The notes under the pieces were generated by a model. It did no database searches. It saw nothing but the letters and a program-made list of their open reading frames with translations, and was not told where the DNA came from. DNA of 20,741 nucleotides from a virus. A program made the position numbers and the translations under genes. Position 1 is the first letter of the stretch. Every line of letters starts with the position of its first letter. Positions 13,006 through 20,533 of the stretch are shown here, piece after piece. The stretch spans positions 1 to 20,741 of the IMG/VR virus record IMGVR_UViG_3300021437_000102, one strand, 5' to 3'.

Positions 13006-13161
13006 ATGACTAAGGTTGTAGAGGCTGTAAAAAAGGCAGTAACGAAGAAGCCTAAAGTAGTAGAAGAAACCGTTACAACTTGTGAAAAGTGTAACGGTAC
13101 CGGACTACTCGACGTCAACAACATTTGTGTTGTCTGCGACGGTTCAGGAATGGTTTCCTAA
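13006..13161 (+). CDS. mini-protein with two DnaJ-type CxxCxGxG motifs
   Basis: A 51-residue protein. Residues 1-24 are a Lys/Val-rich lead; then C26-x-x-C29-x-G31-x-G33 (CEKCNGTG) and C41-x-x-C44-x-G46-x-G48 (CVVCDGSG). These two motifs, spaced 15 residues apart, are exactly one zinc centre of the DnaJ (Hsp40) cysteine-rich domain, where CxxCxGxG repeats bind zinc and help hold unfolded substrates. There is no J domain and no HPD motif, so it cannot activate DnaK itself. It begins one base after the previous stop and lies between two probable virion proteins. It may assist folding or assembly of head proteins; that is inference. Confidence 0.72.
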   Translation: MTKVVEAVKKAVTKKPKVVEETVTTCEKCNGTGLLDVNNICVVCDGSGMVS

Positions 13162-13178
13162 AAACCTATGACGCCGAC

Positions 13179-13215
13179 ACGGTGGCTGCCCACGTTTTAG
13201 GGGGAAAGAGACGTG
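13179..13215 (+). terminator. possible terminator or attenuator with two competing hairpins
   Basis: Hairpin A is GTGG (13182-13185) with CCAC (13190-13193), extended by A-C to G-T pairs around one bulged G, and followed by TTTT at 13195-13198. Hairpin B pairs CACGT (13191-13195) with ACGTG (13211-13215). The two share 13191-13195 and cannot form together. Hairpin A plus the U run looks like a weak terminator; hairpin B would prevent it. It would reduce transcription past the capsid genes. Confidence 0.42.
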
Positions 13216-13247
13216 AAGGGAATTAGTAAATTAAAGTTAAAACTTAT

Positions 13248-14015
13248 ATGTCTAGAATTACTCAACGAGCTGCCAATGGTCCACTTGCACTTGTGGCTAA
13301 CGGTGCTTTTCAGACTTCAACAGACGCTTCACTTAAGACTATGGTGGGAACACGATGGGACTTGAGCGATGGTCGTGAACTCCTTTTGGTTCGCGCTGGT
13401 GCAGTTGATGTTGCTGCTGGTAAGCTCTATCAGGATGCTGCTATTGTAGCTAACCACCAAAACCTTACTGTTACTGCGTACACTGCGTACTCAAACAACG
13501 GTAACGTACCTGCTTCTGTAGCAGTTACTCTTGGTGCAACCGCAGCAACAGCTAACCAGTACGCAGGTGGTCTCCTTATCGTGAACAGTTCAACTGGTCT
13601 CGGTCAGACACTACGTATTGCTTCACACCCAGCTGCAAACTCAGGTGCTGGTCTTGTACTTACTCTAGAAGAAGGTGCTGTTACAGCAATCACAACCTCT
13701 TCAAAGGTATGTCTCATCCCACCACACGGTGCTGATGTAATCATTAACCCAACTACACCAACTGGTGCTGTTGCGGGTATCGGTTTGTACATCGTACCAA
13801 CTACTACCTACGGTTTCCTTGTTTCTCGTGGTATTACCGCAGGTCTTGCAGATGGAACAATCACAGTCGGTACTCCAATTTCACCCTCTACTTCAGTAGC
13901 CGGTGCATTGGTACAGACACCATACGCAACAAACGTGGTCACTGCGGCTGTTGTTGGATACGCCAACCAAGCTGGTGTGACAACTGAATACCGTTCAGTA
14001 TTCATTAACGTCTAA
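13248..14015 (+). CDS. probable virion structural protein of the head region
   Basis: A 255-residue, Ala/Val/Thr/Gly-rich, cysteine-poor protein with regular beta-strand character (LTVTAYTAYSNNGNVPASVA; TPTGAVAGIGLYIVPTTTYG; FLVSRGITAGLADGTITVG). Codon use is the same highly biased set as in the major capsid gene, suggesting very high expression. It follows the capsid genes and precedes another conserved head-region gene, so a capsid decoration or head-completion protein is the best guess. The start at 13248 follows AAACTTATATG, the same eleven bases that begin the capsid gene. I cannot name its family. Confidence 0.65.
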   Translation: MSRITQRAANGPLALVANGAFQTSTDASLKTMVGTRWDLSDGRELLLVRAGAVDVAAGKLYQDAAIVANHQNLTVTAYTAYSNNGNVPASVAVTLGATAATANQYAGGLLIVNSSTGLGQTLRIASHPAANSGAGLVLTLEEGAVTAITTSSKVCLIPPHGADVIINPTTPTGAVAGIGLYIVPTTTYGFLVSRGITAGLADGTITVGTPISPSTSVAGALVQTPYATNVVTAAVVGYANQAGVTTEYRSVFINV

Positions 14016-14022
14016 CCTATCC

Positions 14023-14052
14023 GTAAGGCTCCCTAATACTAGGGGGTCTTAT
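14023..14052 (+). terminator. strong hairpin after the capsid module
   Basis: A 12-bp stem between 14023-14034 and 14041-14052 with a 6-base loop (AATACT), including three G-T wobble pairs and the core CTCCCT/AGGGGG. No long T run follows, so it may act as a 3'-end stabilising structure or a partial terminator for the capsid mRNA rather than a full stop. Confidence 0.55.
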
Positions 14053-14092
14053 CGGGTCTATTAGACTCGGAACTTTGTTAAAAAGTAATCTA

Positions 14093-14105
14093 GCCTGTTA
14101 AAGGC
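14093..14105 (+). promoter_or_regulatory. small leader hairpin
   Basis: GCCT (14093-14096) pairs with AGGC (14102-14105) across GTTAA, ending eight bases before the ATG at 14114. Its place relative to the start codon is the same as that of the GAAA-loop hairpin before the scaffold gene (10822-10833). Confidence 0.35.
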
Positions 14106-14113
14106 ACAAATAT

Positions 14114-14635
14114 ATGCCAGACGATAAGTCAATTATGAAGTATGAGTCAGTTCTCCCAGAGAACTTTGACGGTACATTCAAGTTTAGTAATTGGTCAGAC
14201 GAGGACTTTGTTGGAAAGTGGAATAGCAAGGAATATCGTTTCCCTGCTGGCACTACCGTACCAATGGTAATGCCAGAACACTCACCACTTGAAATCCAGC
14301 ACATCCGTAAGAAGTTTGCTAAAGACCTTGCTGAACGTGAGTTCTTCAAAACCAAGCGATACGAAACGTTCCGTAACCGTGAAGGCTTAAAGGATGATAT
14401 GGGTATGATCCAGCCACGAGGACAGGGAATGTCACACGCTGGTCAGTACACCATTGAAGACCTTACGCCATTCATTCTTAAGGGTCTTGAACCACTCCCG
14501 AACGGGACACTCACTACAGCACCAGTGGCTAAGGTACCACTAGAGGACATAATCCACCGGGATGACGAGGGTAATCTCGTAACCGAAGCGATTGATAAGA
14601 AAACCTCACTTAGAGACCGAGCCTTAAAGGGATAA
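14114..14635 (+). CDS. conserved phage head-region protein
   Basis: A 173-residue protein. The segment at about residues 14-75 (NFDGTFKFSNWSDEDFVGKW, then 'YRFPAGTTVPM' and 'IRKKFAKDLAEREFFKTK') resembles a conserved uncharacterised protein of many tailed phages that have this gene order, where it lies after the capsid genes. It has a beta-rich first third, a basic helix, and a disordered Pro/Gly-rich end. No cysteines and no membrane segment. It probably takes part in the head or head-tail junction. One base separates it from the next gene. Confidence 0.62.
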   Translation: MPDDKSIMKYESVLPENFDGTFKFSNWSDEDFVGKWNSKEYRFPAGTTVPMVMPEHSPLEIQHIRKKFAKDLAEREFFKTKRYETFRNREGLKDDMGMIQPRGQGMSHAGQYTIEDLTPFILKGLEPLPNGTLTTAPVAKVPLEDIIHRDDEGNLVTEAIDKKTSLRDRALKG

Positions 14636-14636
14636 T

Positions 14637-15341
14637 ATGAAACTACTAGCAAAATCAGATATACACCAGAAAAAGACTGCCGAACAAAAGCAGACTTTGG
14701 ATGAAGGTAAAAAACTTGCTAGTACGATTGACCGTCTGCGTGAAGTGGCAGCCCAAGAAGAAACCTCACTAGAAAAGTTTCGCAGTGAAACTCTCGCTAG
14801 TATCCATAAGGAGACTTCTGAAGCTGCTACAAAGCGTGACGCTCTATTAGGCGATGTACGCGAGCTACAGATAGCCCGCCAGAAGGCACTGGAGCCGCTC
14901 ACAAGCGAATTAAACCTCCTAGAAGTAACTAGAGAGGAATTGGCGCAAAAAGCCCAACACAACGTAGAAATAGCCGCCACGTTAGACGCGTGGGAGCAAT
15001 CACTCATAGAGAAGTATAAAGAGTTATCCGATACCCTCTTACGGGCAGAAACCAAAGAAGAAGCTGCTAGAGTTAAAATGGAAGAAATAATCCGATTAGA
15101 GGAGTCAACCAAACAATCTAGCGAAGAAACTCGCAAAGTTAGGGACGAAGTGGAAACTATCCGCAACACCCTACAGGGAGAGCTTGTACACAGAGAACAA
15201 ATGTGTACCAACAGGGAAACCAGTATTATACTTAGAGAGGAAACTCTTGAACAAGAAAGAAAGGCAATTCAGGAAGAAAAGATAAGGTTGGATGACCGTA
15301 GTCGCACGCTTGAAAGAGCATTTAATAGGCTAAATAAATAA
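14637..15341 (+). CDS. long coiled-coil protein
   Basis: A 234-residue protein that is almost entirely predicted coiled coil from about residue 15 to the end. It is rich in Glu, Lys, Arg, Leu and Ala with heptad-like spacing (AQEETSLEKFRSETLASIHK; QERKAIQEEKIRLDDRSRTL). One Cys near residue 184. No membrane segment or enzymatic motif. It resembles the later coiled-coil gene (15646-16128) in its 'RE-x-x-L/I...E-R-x-x-x...' repeats. Long trimeric coiled coils in this position usually form tail stalks, needles or inner-head rods. The tape-measure role is unlikely at this length. The - strand frame over it is a Ser-rich shadow. Confidence 0.68.
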   Translation: MKLLAKSDIHQKKTAEQKQTLDEGKKLASTIDRLREVAAQEETSLEKFRSETLASIHKETSEAATKRDALLGDVRELQIARQKALEPLTSELNLLEVTREELAQKAQHNVEIAATLDAWEQSLIEKYKELSDTLLRAETKEEAARVKMEEIIRLEESTKQSSEETRKVRDEVETIRNTLQGELVHREQMCTNRETSIILREETLEQERKAIQEEKIRLDDRSRTLERAFNRLNK

Positions 15342-15343
15342 CT

Positions 15344-15643
15344 ATGAATCCAACAGTCAGAACACAAAATGCCACCGTCACTCCAATCGCCAGTGCTGCC
15401 ACAGCCCTTGCCGCCAACAGCAAGCGTGTAGGCTTTATCCTACAAAATCTAGGTACTAACCCATTATTTGTAAAATACGGAAGCGCAGGGTCGTCTTCTG
15501 ATTTTTCAGTAGTATTGAAAGGCTCGTCAGTACAGGATGATGGTACAGGCGGTGTTATTACTGCAGATTCTACCCTGTACACGGGTATTATCACCATTGC
15601 AGGAACTTCACCACGTTACACAGTAACTGAACTAGCACCATAA
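15344..15643 (+). CDS. hypothetical beta-rich virion protein
   Basis: A 99-residue protein with strand-rich sequence: 'VGFILQNLGTNPLFVKYGSA', then SSDFSVVLKGSS, 'GTGGVITADSTLYTGIITIA' and a final strand RYTVTELAP. The 'R-V-G-F-x-L-Q-N-x-G-T-x-P-L-F-V-K-Y-G' pattern is familiar from small phage proteins found near tail or head-fibre genes; no biochemical role is known to me. It lies two bases after one coiled-coil gene and two bases before another, so the three probably act in the same virion appendage. Confidence 0.62.
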   Translation: MNPTVRTQNATVTPIASAATALAANSKRVGFILQNLGTNPLFVKYGSAGSSSDFSVVLKGSSVQDDGTGGVITADSTLYTGIITIAGTSPRYTVTELAP

Positions 15644-15645
15644 GT

Positions 15646-16128
15646 ATGGTAGTAGACAACTCAGGCGCAACATATGTATTTGACGCCAATACCACACAAG
15701 CCATTGAAGAAGGCAAAAACCGCATTACTTTATTGCAGGTAGAGGAGCTTCGACTCAGTAATCTCAAGTCTTCACTTGAAAGCCAAATCATTACAGCTGA
15801 AAACTCACTTACATATAAAACCGAACAGTTGGACAAGCTAACTGTTGAAGTAGAGACAACCAATATTAAACTCAGTGACTTAAATGATGCTGTAGCTGGG
15901 AAACAGTCTGAATATGACAATCTTGTAAAGACAATACAAGACCGTACTGCATCCTTAGAGGTACTAGAGACTCAAATTACTGATCGTGAACAAGCAATAA
16001 TGGAACGAGAAAACGCAGTGACAGTACGTGAACAGAAGTTAAACGACTTAGAGAACACCGTTTCACAAGACGCTGAAATTATTTCAGAAAAAAGACAAAA
16101 AATAGAAGACTTCCTTAAAGAACTATGA
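15646..16128 (+). CDS. coiled-coil protein
   Basis: A 160-residue protein. After a short polar lead (VVDNSGATYVFDANTTQAIE), residues about 25-160 form continuous coiled coil with regular Leu/Ile/Val spacing and no cysteines (LETQITDREQAIMERENAVT, then VREQKLNDLENTV). The repeat 'RE-x-A-I-x-E-R-E-x-A-V-x-x-R-E' echoes the end of the 14637-15341 protein, suggesting the two are paralogues. Its stop overlaps the next gene by ATGA (16125-16128), coupling it to a beta-domain protein. A stalk linked to a head domain is a reasonable model. Confidence 0.65.
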   Translation: MVVDNSGATYVFDANTTQAIEEGKNRITLLQVEELRLSNLKSSLESQIITAENSLTYKTEQLDKLTVEVETTNIKLSDLNDAVAGKQSEYDNLVKTIQDRTASLEVLETQITDREQAIMERENAVTVREQKLNDLENTVSQDAEIISEKRQKIEDFLKEL

Positions 16129-16544
16129 AAGTAACTATTCCCGGAGCTTCATCATTTACACAATTAAGTGACGTACCTCACACCTATTTAGGTGCGGCCA
16201 GTAAAGTTGTTGGTGTAAATGTTACAGAAACAGGATTAGAGTTTAATACAGGTGGTCCGGGTGGCTCAGGTATTACACGTACCGTAACTAATATTACAGG
16301 CAATACAAATGCAGGTTCAACTGCTTCTACTGATTATGTTTACAATTGTACCGGTCCACTTATACTCACCCTTCCCACTGCAGTAGGGAATACTAACCAG
16401 TACACAGTAAAACGTGTATCGGGTGCAGTAACCATAGCTACTACTAGCGCGCAGACCATTGACGGGAGCGCTAGTGCAAGCCTAACAGTAGATAATATGT
16501 CGCTTGATCTAGTATCAAATGGCTCTAATTGGAATGTTGTATGA
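16125..16544 (+). CDS. fibre-type beta-domain protein
   Basis: A 139-residue protein. Residues 7-42 (ASSFTQLSDVPHTYLGAASK, then VVGVNVTETGLEF) are the short 'F-x-x-L-S-D-x-P...Y-x-G-x-x-x-K-x-x-x-V-N-x-x-E-T-G-L-E-F' module common in phage tail-fibre and receptor-binding proteins. After a Gly-rich linker, residues 58-139 form a beta domain (ILTLPTAVGNTNQYTVKRVS; SLDLVSNGSNWNVV). It resembles the C-terminal third of the 606-residue protein at 18303. ATGA overlaps on both sides tie it to its neighbours. Confidence 0.7.
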   Translation: MKVTIPGASSFTQLSDVPHTYLGAASKVVGVNVTETGLEFNTGGPGGSGITRTVTNITGNTNAGSTASTDYVYNCTGPLILTLPTAVGNTNQYTVKRVSGAVTIATTSAQTIDGSASASLTVDNMSLDLVSNGSNWNVV

Positions 16545-18022
16545 CATATGTACCTCCTAATCCTAACGGGCAAGCTACGATGGCAAATAGTTCGCCAGTG
16601 GTTTTACCTAGTAATCAAACTGTAGCAATAACAGGAACTGTAGACACCGAACTACCTGCTGCTGCTGCACTCGCCGATGGCGCTGCTAATCCAACCACAC
16701 CTACAGTCGGTGCGGCCATTTCTGGTTTTAATGGTACAACGTGGGATAGAGTAAATATTGAAGGTACAAATGTAGACGCAGAGGCAGTTATGACTACTGG
16801 AGCGCTTGCTGTAGAAAACTACAACATGCTCTTTAACGGCACGACCTGGGATAGAGTGCGCGGTGATATTACAAATGGTCTTGACGTGGATGTTACACGC
16901 CTTCCTGCACTGGTAGCTGGTTCAGCGGTAGTGGGAAAGGTGGGTATTGACCAAACAACACCGGGAACTACTAATAAAGTCACTCTTGGTAGTGATGTGG
17001 TACACACTATTGTTGACTCAGGTTCAATGACGGTAAATGCCGGAACTAATCTAGACACTTCAGCTCTTGCTCTCGACGCTACCCTTACAGGTGGAACTCA
17101 AAAAGCTATTACTCGCGGAGGTGCTAAAGGTACAACTACAGCCGCAGACATTACCTCAAACCCTATTGACGCAAATACTCAAGCACTTCATGTTGATGGC
17201 TCAAAGGTAACTCAGCCTGTATCTATCGCCACCATGCCTACCACACCCGTTACAGGTACATTTTGGCAAGCGACACAGCCGGTATCTTTGGCTACCAATA
17301 CACCAACTCTACAATCTGGTTCTACTACGGCAGTTACTCAGGCTACAGCAGCCAACTTACAAGCAACTGCTACGCAAGCATTGGGTTCAGCAGCAACAAG
17401 ATGGTTTTCCCAAATATCAGATGGTACTAACTCACCAGCAGTAAAAGCAGCATCAACGGCTTCGGCGTTTACTGACCCAGCATTTACAGTTTCTATCAGA
17501 CCCGGTGAATTGCTAGGTTCGACGGCAGCTTTGGCTGACGCAACAGCTAACCCAACTGAACGAAGAGATGCAGCAGACAACTTTCTCTTTAACGGTACTT
17601 CATGGGACAGACAAAGAGGTATGTCAGTAGCCACCACAACAGGTGATACAGGTGCCAAAACAGCCACAGGTAACGGTGCAACTCAAACAAACGTAGGAAA
17701 TAAAGGTATTCAAGTAGTAATTGTTATTGGTACAGTTTCAGGAACTACTCCAACCTGTGTATTCAAGCTTCAGAACTCAGTTGATAGTGGTACTACATGG
17801 GTAGATATTCCGGGAGCTGCGACAGCTTCACTTACAGCAACAGGTAACTTCGGTATTTCAGTTTACCCAGGTCAGGTTGTTACCGCTGGTACAACTACCT
17901 CCAACACAACCGCAACAGCAAACGGTATTTTGGCACGCTCTTGGCGTGTTGTGTGGACAATTGGTGGAACTACTCCTTCATTTACCATTACTTCAATTAC
18001 GTATAACTACATTCCAAACTAA
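16541..18022 (+). CDS. modular tail/fibre-like virion protein
   Basis: A 493-residue Thr/Ala/Gly-rich protein. The motif FNGTxWDR occurs three times (residues 63-70, 98-105, 350-357); two of these are preceded by 'ALAD-x-x-A-N-P-T' (43-52 and 330-339), so a unit of about 28 residues is repeated. The middle contains short strand repeats (TQPVSIATMP, TQPVSLATNT). Residues 380-493 form a separate beta-sandwich-like end (CVFKLQNSVDSGTTWVDIPG; SWRVVWTIGGTTPSFTITSI). I start at 16541, giving an ATGA overlap with the previous gene, rather than at 16529, which would lie four codons inside it. Such proteins form fibres or surface coats. Receptor binding is likely but not shown. Confidence 0.68.
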   Translation: MTYVPPNPNGQATMANSSPVVLPSNQTVAITGTVDTELPAAAALADGAANPTTPTVGAAISGFNGTTWDRVNIEGTNVDAEAVMTTGALAVENYNMLFNGTTWDRVRGDITNGLDVDVTRLPALVAGSAVVGKVGIDQTTPGTTNKVTLGSDVVHTIVDSGSMTVNAGTNLDTSALALDATLTGGTQKAITRGGAKGTTTAADITSNPIDANTQALHVDGSKVTQPVSIATMPTTPVTGTFWQATQPVSLATNTPTLQSGSTTAVTQATAANLQATATQALGSAATRWFSQISDGTNSPAVKAASTASAFTDPAFTVSIRPGELLGSTAALADATANPTERRDAADNFLFNGTSWDRQRGMSVATTTGDTGAKTATGNGATQTNVGNKGIQVVIVIGTVSGTTPTCVFKLQNSVDSGTTWVDIPGAATASLTATGNFGISVYPGQVVTAGTTTSNTTATANGILARSWRVVWTIGGTTPSFTITSITYNYIPN

Positions 18023-18023
18023 T

Positions 18024-18299
18024 ATGGCAAACGCAAAAAAAGACAATAACGGAATATCCACATTACTAGGGGTGCTAGACACTAACGGTTCAACCCTAGT
18101 TCGTGTTAAAGTAAATGCAAGTAGCAATAATGCGCTACAAGTAAGCAACGGTTCTACAGGTACAGATAGAGGTCCCAGCATTGCGCCACGGGACGAAAAT
18201 TTTGTTCCTGCCCTTATAGCAGTTTCCAGTGTTGATGGTGTGACGCCAGTAGTCGTGTATGCAGATACGAACGGTAAATTATTAATCAATAGCAACTAA
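18024..18299 (+). CDS. double adaptor-module protein
   Basis: A 91-residue protein made of two copies of one motif. Copy one, residues 1-40, is 'ANAKKDNNGISTLLGVLDTN' followed by GSTLVRVKV. Copy two, residues 53-91, is 'APRDENFVPALIAVSSVDGV' followed by TPVVVYADTNGKLLI. The same motif starts the next protein (ADAKRDQNFVPTLLGVSNAD). It is small, has no cysteines and looks like an all-beta attachment piece. I start at 18024; the frame upstream lies inside the previous gene. It probably links a fibre to another virion part; inference. Confidence 0.66.
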   Translation: MANAKKDNNGISTLLGVLDTNGSTLVRVKVNASSNNALQVSNGSTGTDRGPSIAPRDENFVPALIAVSSVDGVTPVVVYADTNGKLLINSN

Positions 18300-18302
18300 C
18301 AT

Positions 18303-20123
18303 ATGGCGGACGCTAAAAGAGACCAGAACTTTGTACCCACGTTGCTTGGTGTTTCAAACGCTGACGGAGTTACCCCCGTGGCAGTATATGCTGATCCAGT
18401 AACTCACCGCTTACTTGTAGATTTACCAACAGGCACAGGAACCGTTACATCAGTTTCCGTAGTCTCAGCTAATGGCTTCGCTGGTACAGTTGCAACCGCG
18501 ACCTCAACCCCCGCTATTACTCTTTCCACCACTATTACTGGTGTCCTTTACGGTAACGGTACTTCTATCTCAGCACTTACAATTGGTTCAGGGCTTCAAT
18601 TAGTTGGTACGACTCTATCAACTACTGGGGGCGGCTCTGGTGATGTTGTTGGTCCAGCTTCTGCTACTGACAATGCTATTGCACGATTTGACCTTGCTAC
18701 CGGTAAGCTCATACAAAACTCTGCTGTACTTATTGCAGACACTACTGGTGTTATCTCAGGTACGCAGGGTGTCACTTTCTCAGGCGCTACAAGCGGCACT
18801 ATTGCACTTATACCTACGGCTGTAGCAGGCTCTAATACACTTACCCTTCCTGCTTTGACAGACACAGTGGCAGTACTTGGTGCCGCTCAAACATTTACGG
18901 GTGCTAACACTTTTAGTGGTTTAAATGCAGTGCTTGTTTCTTCTTCAGGACTTACAGTACGCAATCCAGCCAACACATTCAAATATACTATTACAGGCGC
19001 AGCAATAGCCGCAGATCGTACTCTAAACCTACCTCTCATTACTGGTACAGATACTTTAGCTTCACTTGGTTTAGCGCAGACATTTACTGCTACACAGACG
19101 TTTGGAACACTTGTTGCCACAACAGTGAATGGTAATACGTTCACTACAGGTACATATACCCTCACTGGTGCAGCCGGGAAAACCCTTACTTTCAATAACT
19201 CAATTACTTTTGCGGGTACAGATGCGACAACAATGACGTTTCCCACAACGTCTAAAACAATTGCTGCCAATGATGGCAGCAACATGACACTAGCATCTCA
19301 AGCTATCGGCGACCTCATTGTGGCGACAAGCACCACAGCAATTGGCCGCGTAGCCGATGTCGCAGTTGGACAAGTACTTGTTTCAGGGGGGGTTGGTGTA
19401 GCACCATCTTATTCAGCTAACCCACAAGTCACCACAATTGAACTTGGTGCTGCAACTGATACAACCCTCGCTCGAGTCGCTGCTGGAATTATCTCTGTAG
19501 AAGGTGAAGTGATGAATGGTTACGCTACCACCGCTACTGCAGCTGGTACTACAGCACTTACTATTGCAAGCGCTCAAACTCAATTCTTTACAGGTTCTTC
19601 AACTCAAACTGTAACACTTCCAACTACTTCAATTATTGTCGGACAAACATACAGAATCGTAAACAATTCTACTGGTAGTGTTACCGTACAATCTTCAGGA
19701 GCTAACACTATTCAAATCCTTGGGGCAGGAATGTCAGCTACCTTTACAGCAATTGTGGCCACACCAACCACAGCCGCTAACTGGAGTTGTTCTCTGATTT
19801 CTTCAACAGGTGAAAATATTGCCCAGACAGCTTCTGCTAACGCAGCAACAGTAAACCTTGCGTATGTCACGAACACAATCACAAACAACTCAGCTGCTAC
19901 TCTTACCATAACCATCCCAACTGCCGGAGCCATTGATGGCGAACGTAGAATGGTACGAGTACTAGATTTCTCAGCAGTAGCTCAAACACTGACTCTAGTA
20001 AATACAGAAAACTCGACAGTCACACCAGCAGCTACAACAAATGGATCAACGACATTGCCTTATACCTTTGGTGTTCAATACAACGCAGGTACAAGTAAGT
20101 GGCGTGTAATAGCTTCAGCATAA
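18303..20123 (+). CDS. large tail-fibre-like protein
   Basis: A 606-residue Thr/Ser/Gly-rich protein. Residues 1-40 are the adaptor module shared with the previous gene. Residues 44-100 (TGTVTSVSVVSANGFAGTVA, then TPAITLSTTITGVLYGNGT) are a module found in many fibre-like proteins of uncultured phages. Residues 110-150 carry the 'GDVVGPASATDNAIARFDLA' module. AQTFT repeats (195-199 and 258-262) are followed by repeated 'T-L-x-L-P' strands. The C-terminal third has a beta domain (TVTLPTTSIIVGQTYRIVNN) like the 16125 gene product and ends with VQYNAGTSKWRVIASA. No cleavage chaperone is visible. Receptor-binding or decorative fibre is likely. Three bases separate it from the gene before. Confidence 0.75.
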   Translation: MADAKRDQNFVPTLLGVSNADGVTPVAVYADPVTHRLLVDLPTGTGTVTSVSVVSANGFAGTVATATSTPAITLSTTITGVLYGNGTSISALTIGSGLQLVGTTLSTTGGGSGDVVGPASATDNAIARFDLATGKLIQNSAVLIADTTGVISGTQGVTFSGATSGTIALIPTAVAGSNTLTLPALTDTVAVLGAAQTFTGANTFSGLNAVLVSSSGLTVRNPANTFKYTITGAAIAADRTLNLPLITGTDTLASLGLAQTFTATQTFGTLVATTVNGNTFTTGTYTLTGAAGKTLTFNNSITFAGTDATTMTFPTTSKTIAANDGSNMTLASQAIGDLIVATSTTAIGRVADVAVGQVLVSGGVGVAPSYSANPQVTTIELGAATDTTLARVAAGIISVEGEVMNGYATTATAAGTTALTIASAQTQFFTGSSTQTVTLPTTSIIVGQTYRIVNNSTGSVTVQSSGANTIQILGAGMSATFTAIVATPTTAANWSCSLISSTGENIAQTASANAATVNLAYVTNTITNNSAATLTITIPTAGAIDGERRMVRVLDFSAVAQTLTLVNTENSTVTPAATTNGSTTLPYTFGVQYNAGTSKWRVIASA

Positions 20124-20125
20124 GT

Positions 20126-20533
20126 ATGAAACCAAACGTTCAACCAGTAACAAGACAACTTACTCAACGTACCTACTTAGGTGTTGGGTATGTTCATTGT
20201 TTCTTGAATGAAAGTTCTGGTGAAGATGAGTTTTTTCCTTGTAGTGAAGCTGAATATTTAAAACTGGGTGAAGTAGGTGGAAATGCACACAATCCTGTAC
20301 GTGCTGGTTATACATGGAAATATTCACTTGGAGGTACTGACAAAGTAGATACTCCAAACACCCTACTTGGTGTAGATGAATATTGTATTAGAAATGGCAA
20401 GGCAGTTTCGCTCTTAGCAGATGCCAATGGTATAGATACAGCCTACCTTGAATTACCCTTGTCTGCAGTTGACAGTAAAGGGCTTTTAAACGAAACAGTG
20501 GTAACAGAATTAGGATATGGCAATAGCATTTGA
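20126..20533 (+). CDS. hypothetical virion-associated protein
   Basis: A 135-residue protein starting MKPNVQPVTRQLTQRTYLGV. It is unlike its neighbours in having a normal mixed composition with aromatic residues and three cysteines (HCFLNESS, PCSEAEY, EYCIRNG). The start at 20126 is chosen because the in-frame ATG at 20099 lies inside the preceding gene. The last 17 bases overlap the next gene. Family not recognised. It lies among fibre genes and may be part of the tail tip or a fibre-associated factor, but this rests on position only. Confidence 0.6.
   Translation: MKPNVQPVTRQLTQRTYLGVGYVHCFLNESSGEDEFFPCSEAEYLKLGEVGGNAHNPVRAGYTWKYSLGGTDKVDTPNTLLGVDEYCIRNGKAVSLLADANGIDTAYLELPLSAVDSKGLLNETVVTELGYGNSI

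Noticed and set aside
14624-15211. A 195-residue open frame on the - strand
   Set aside because: It is very Ser-rich and lies antiparallel to a clear coiled-coil gene; its composition is what the Glu/Arg/Leu codons of the + strand produce in reverse. No independent start context or neighbour supports it.
16381-16396. Fifth palindrome copy (ACACAGTAAAAC at about 16402-16413)
   Set aside because: The left arm does not match (AGTA instead of GTTT) and the site is in the middle of a coding sequence, so symmetry is lost.
2275-20533. Three gene overlaps of exactly 17 bases (2275-2291, 6717-6733, 20517-20533)
   Set aside because: The overlapping sequences have nothing in common beyond ATG and a stop; three equal lengths among many overlaps are probably coincidence.
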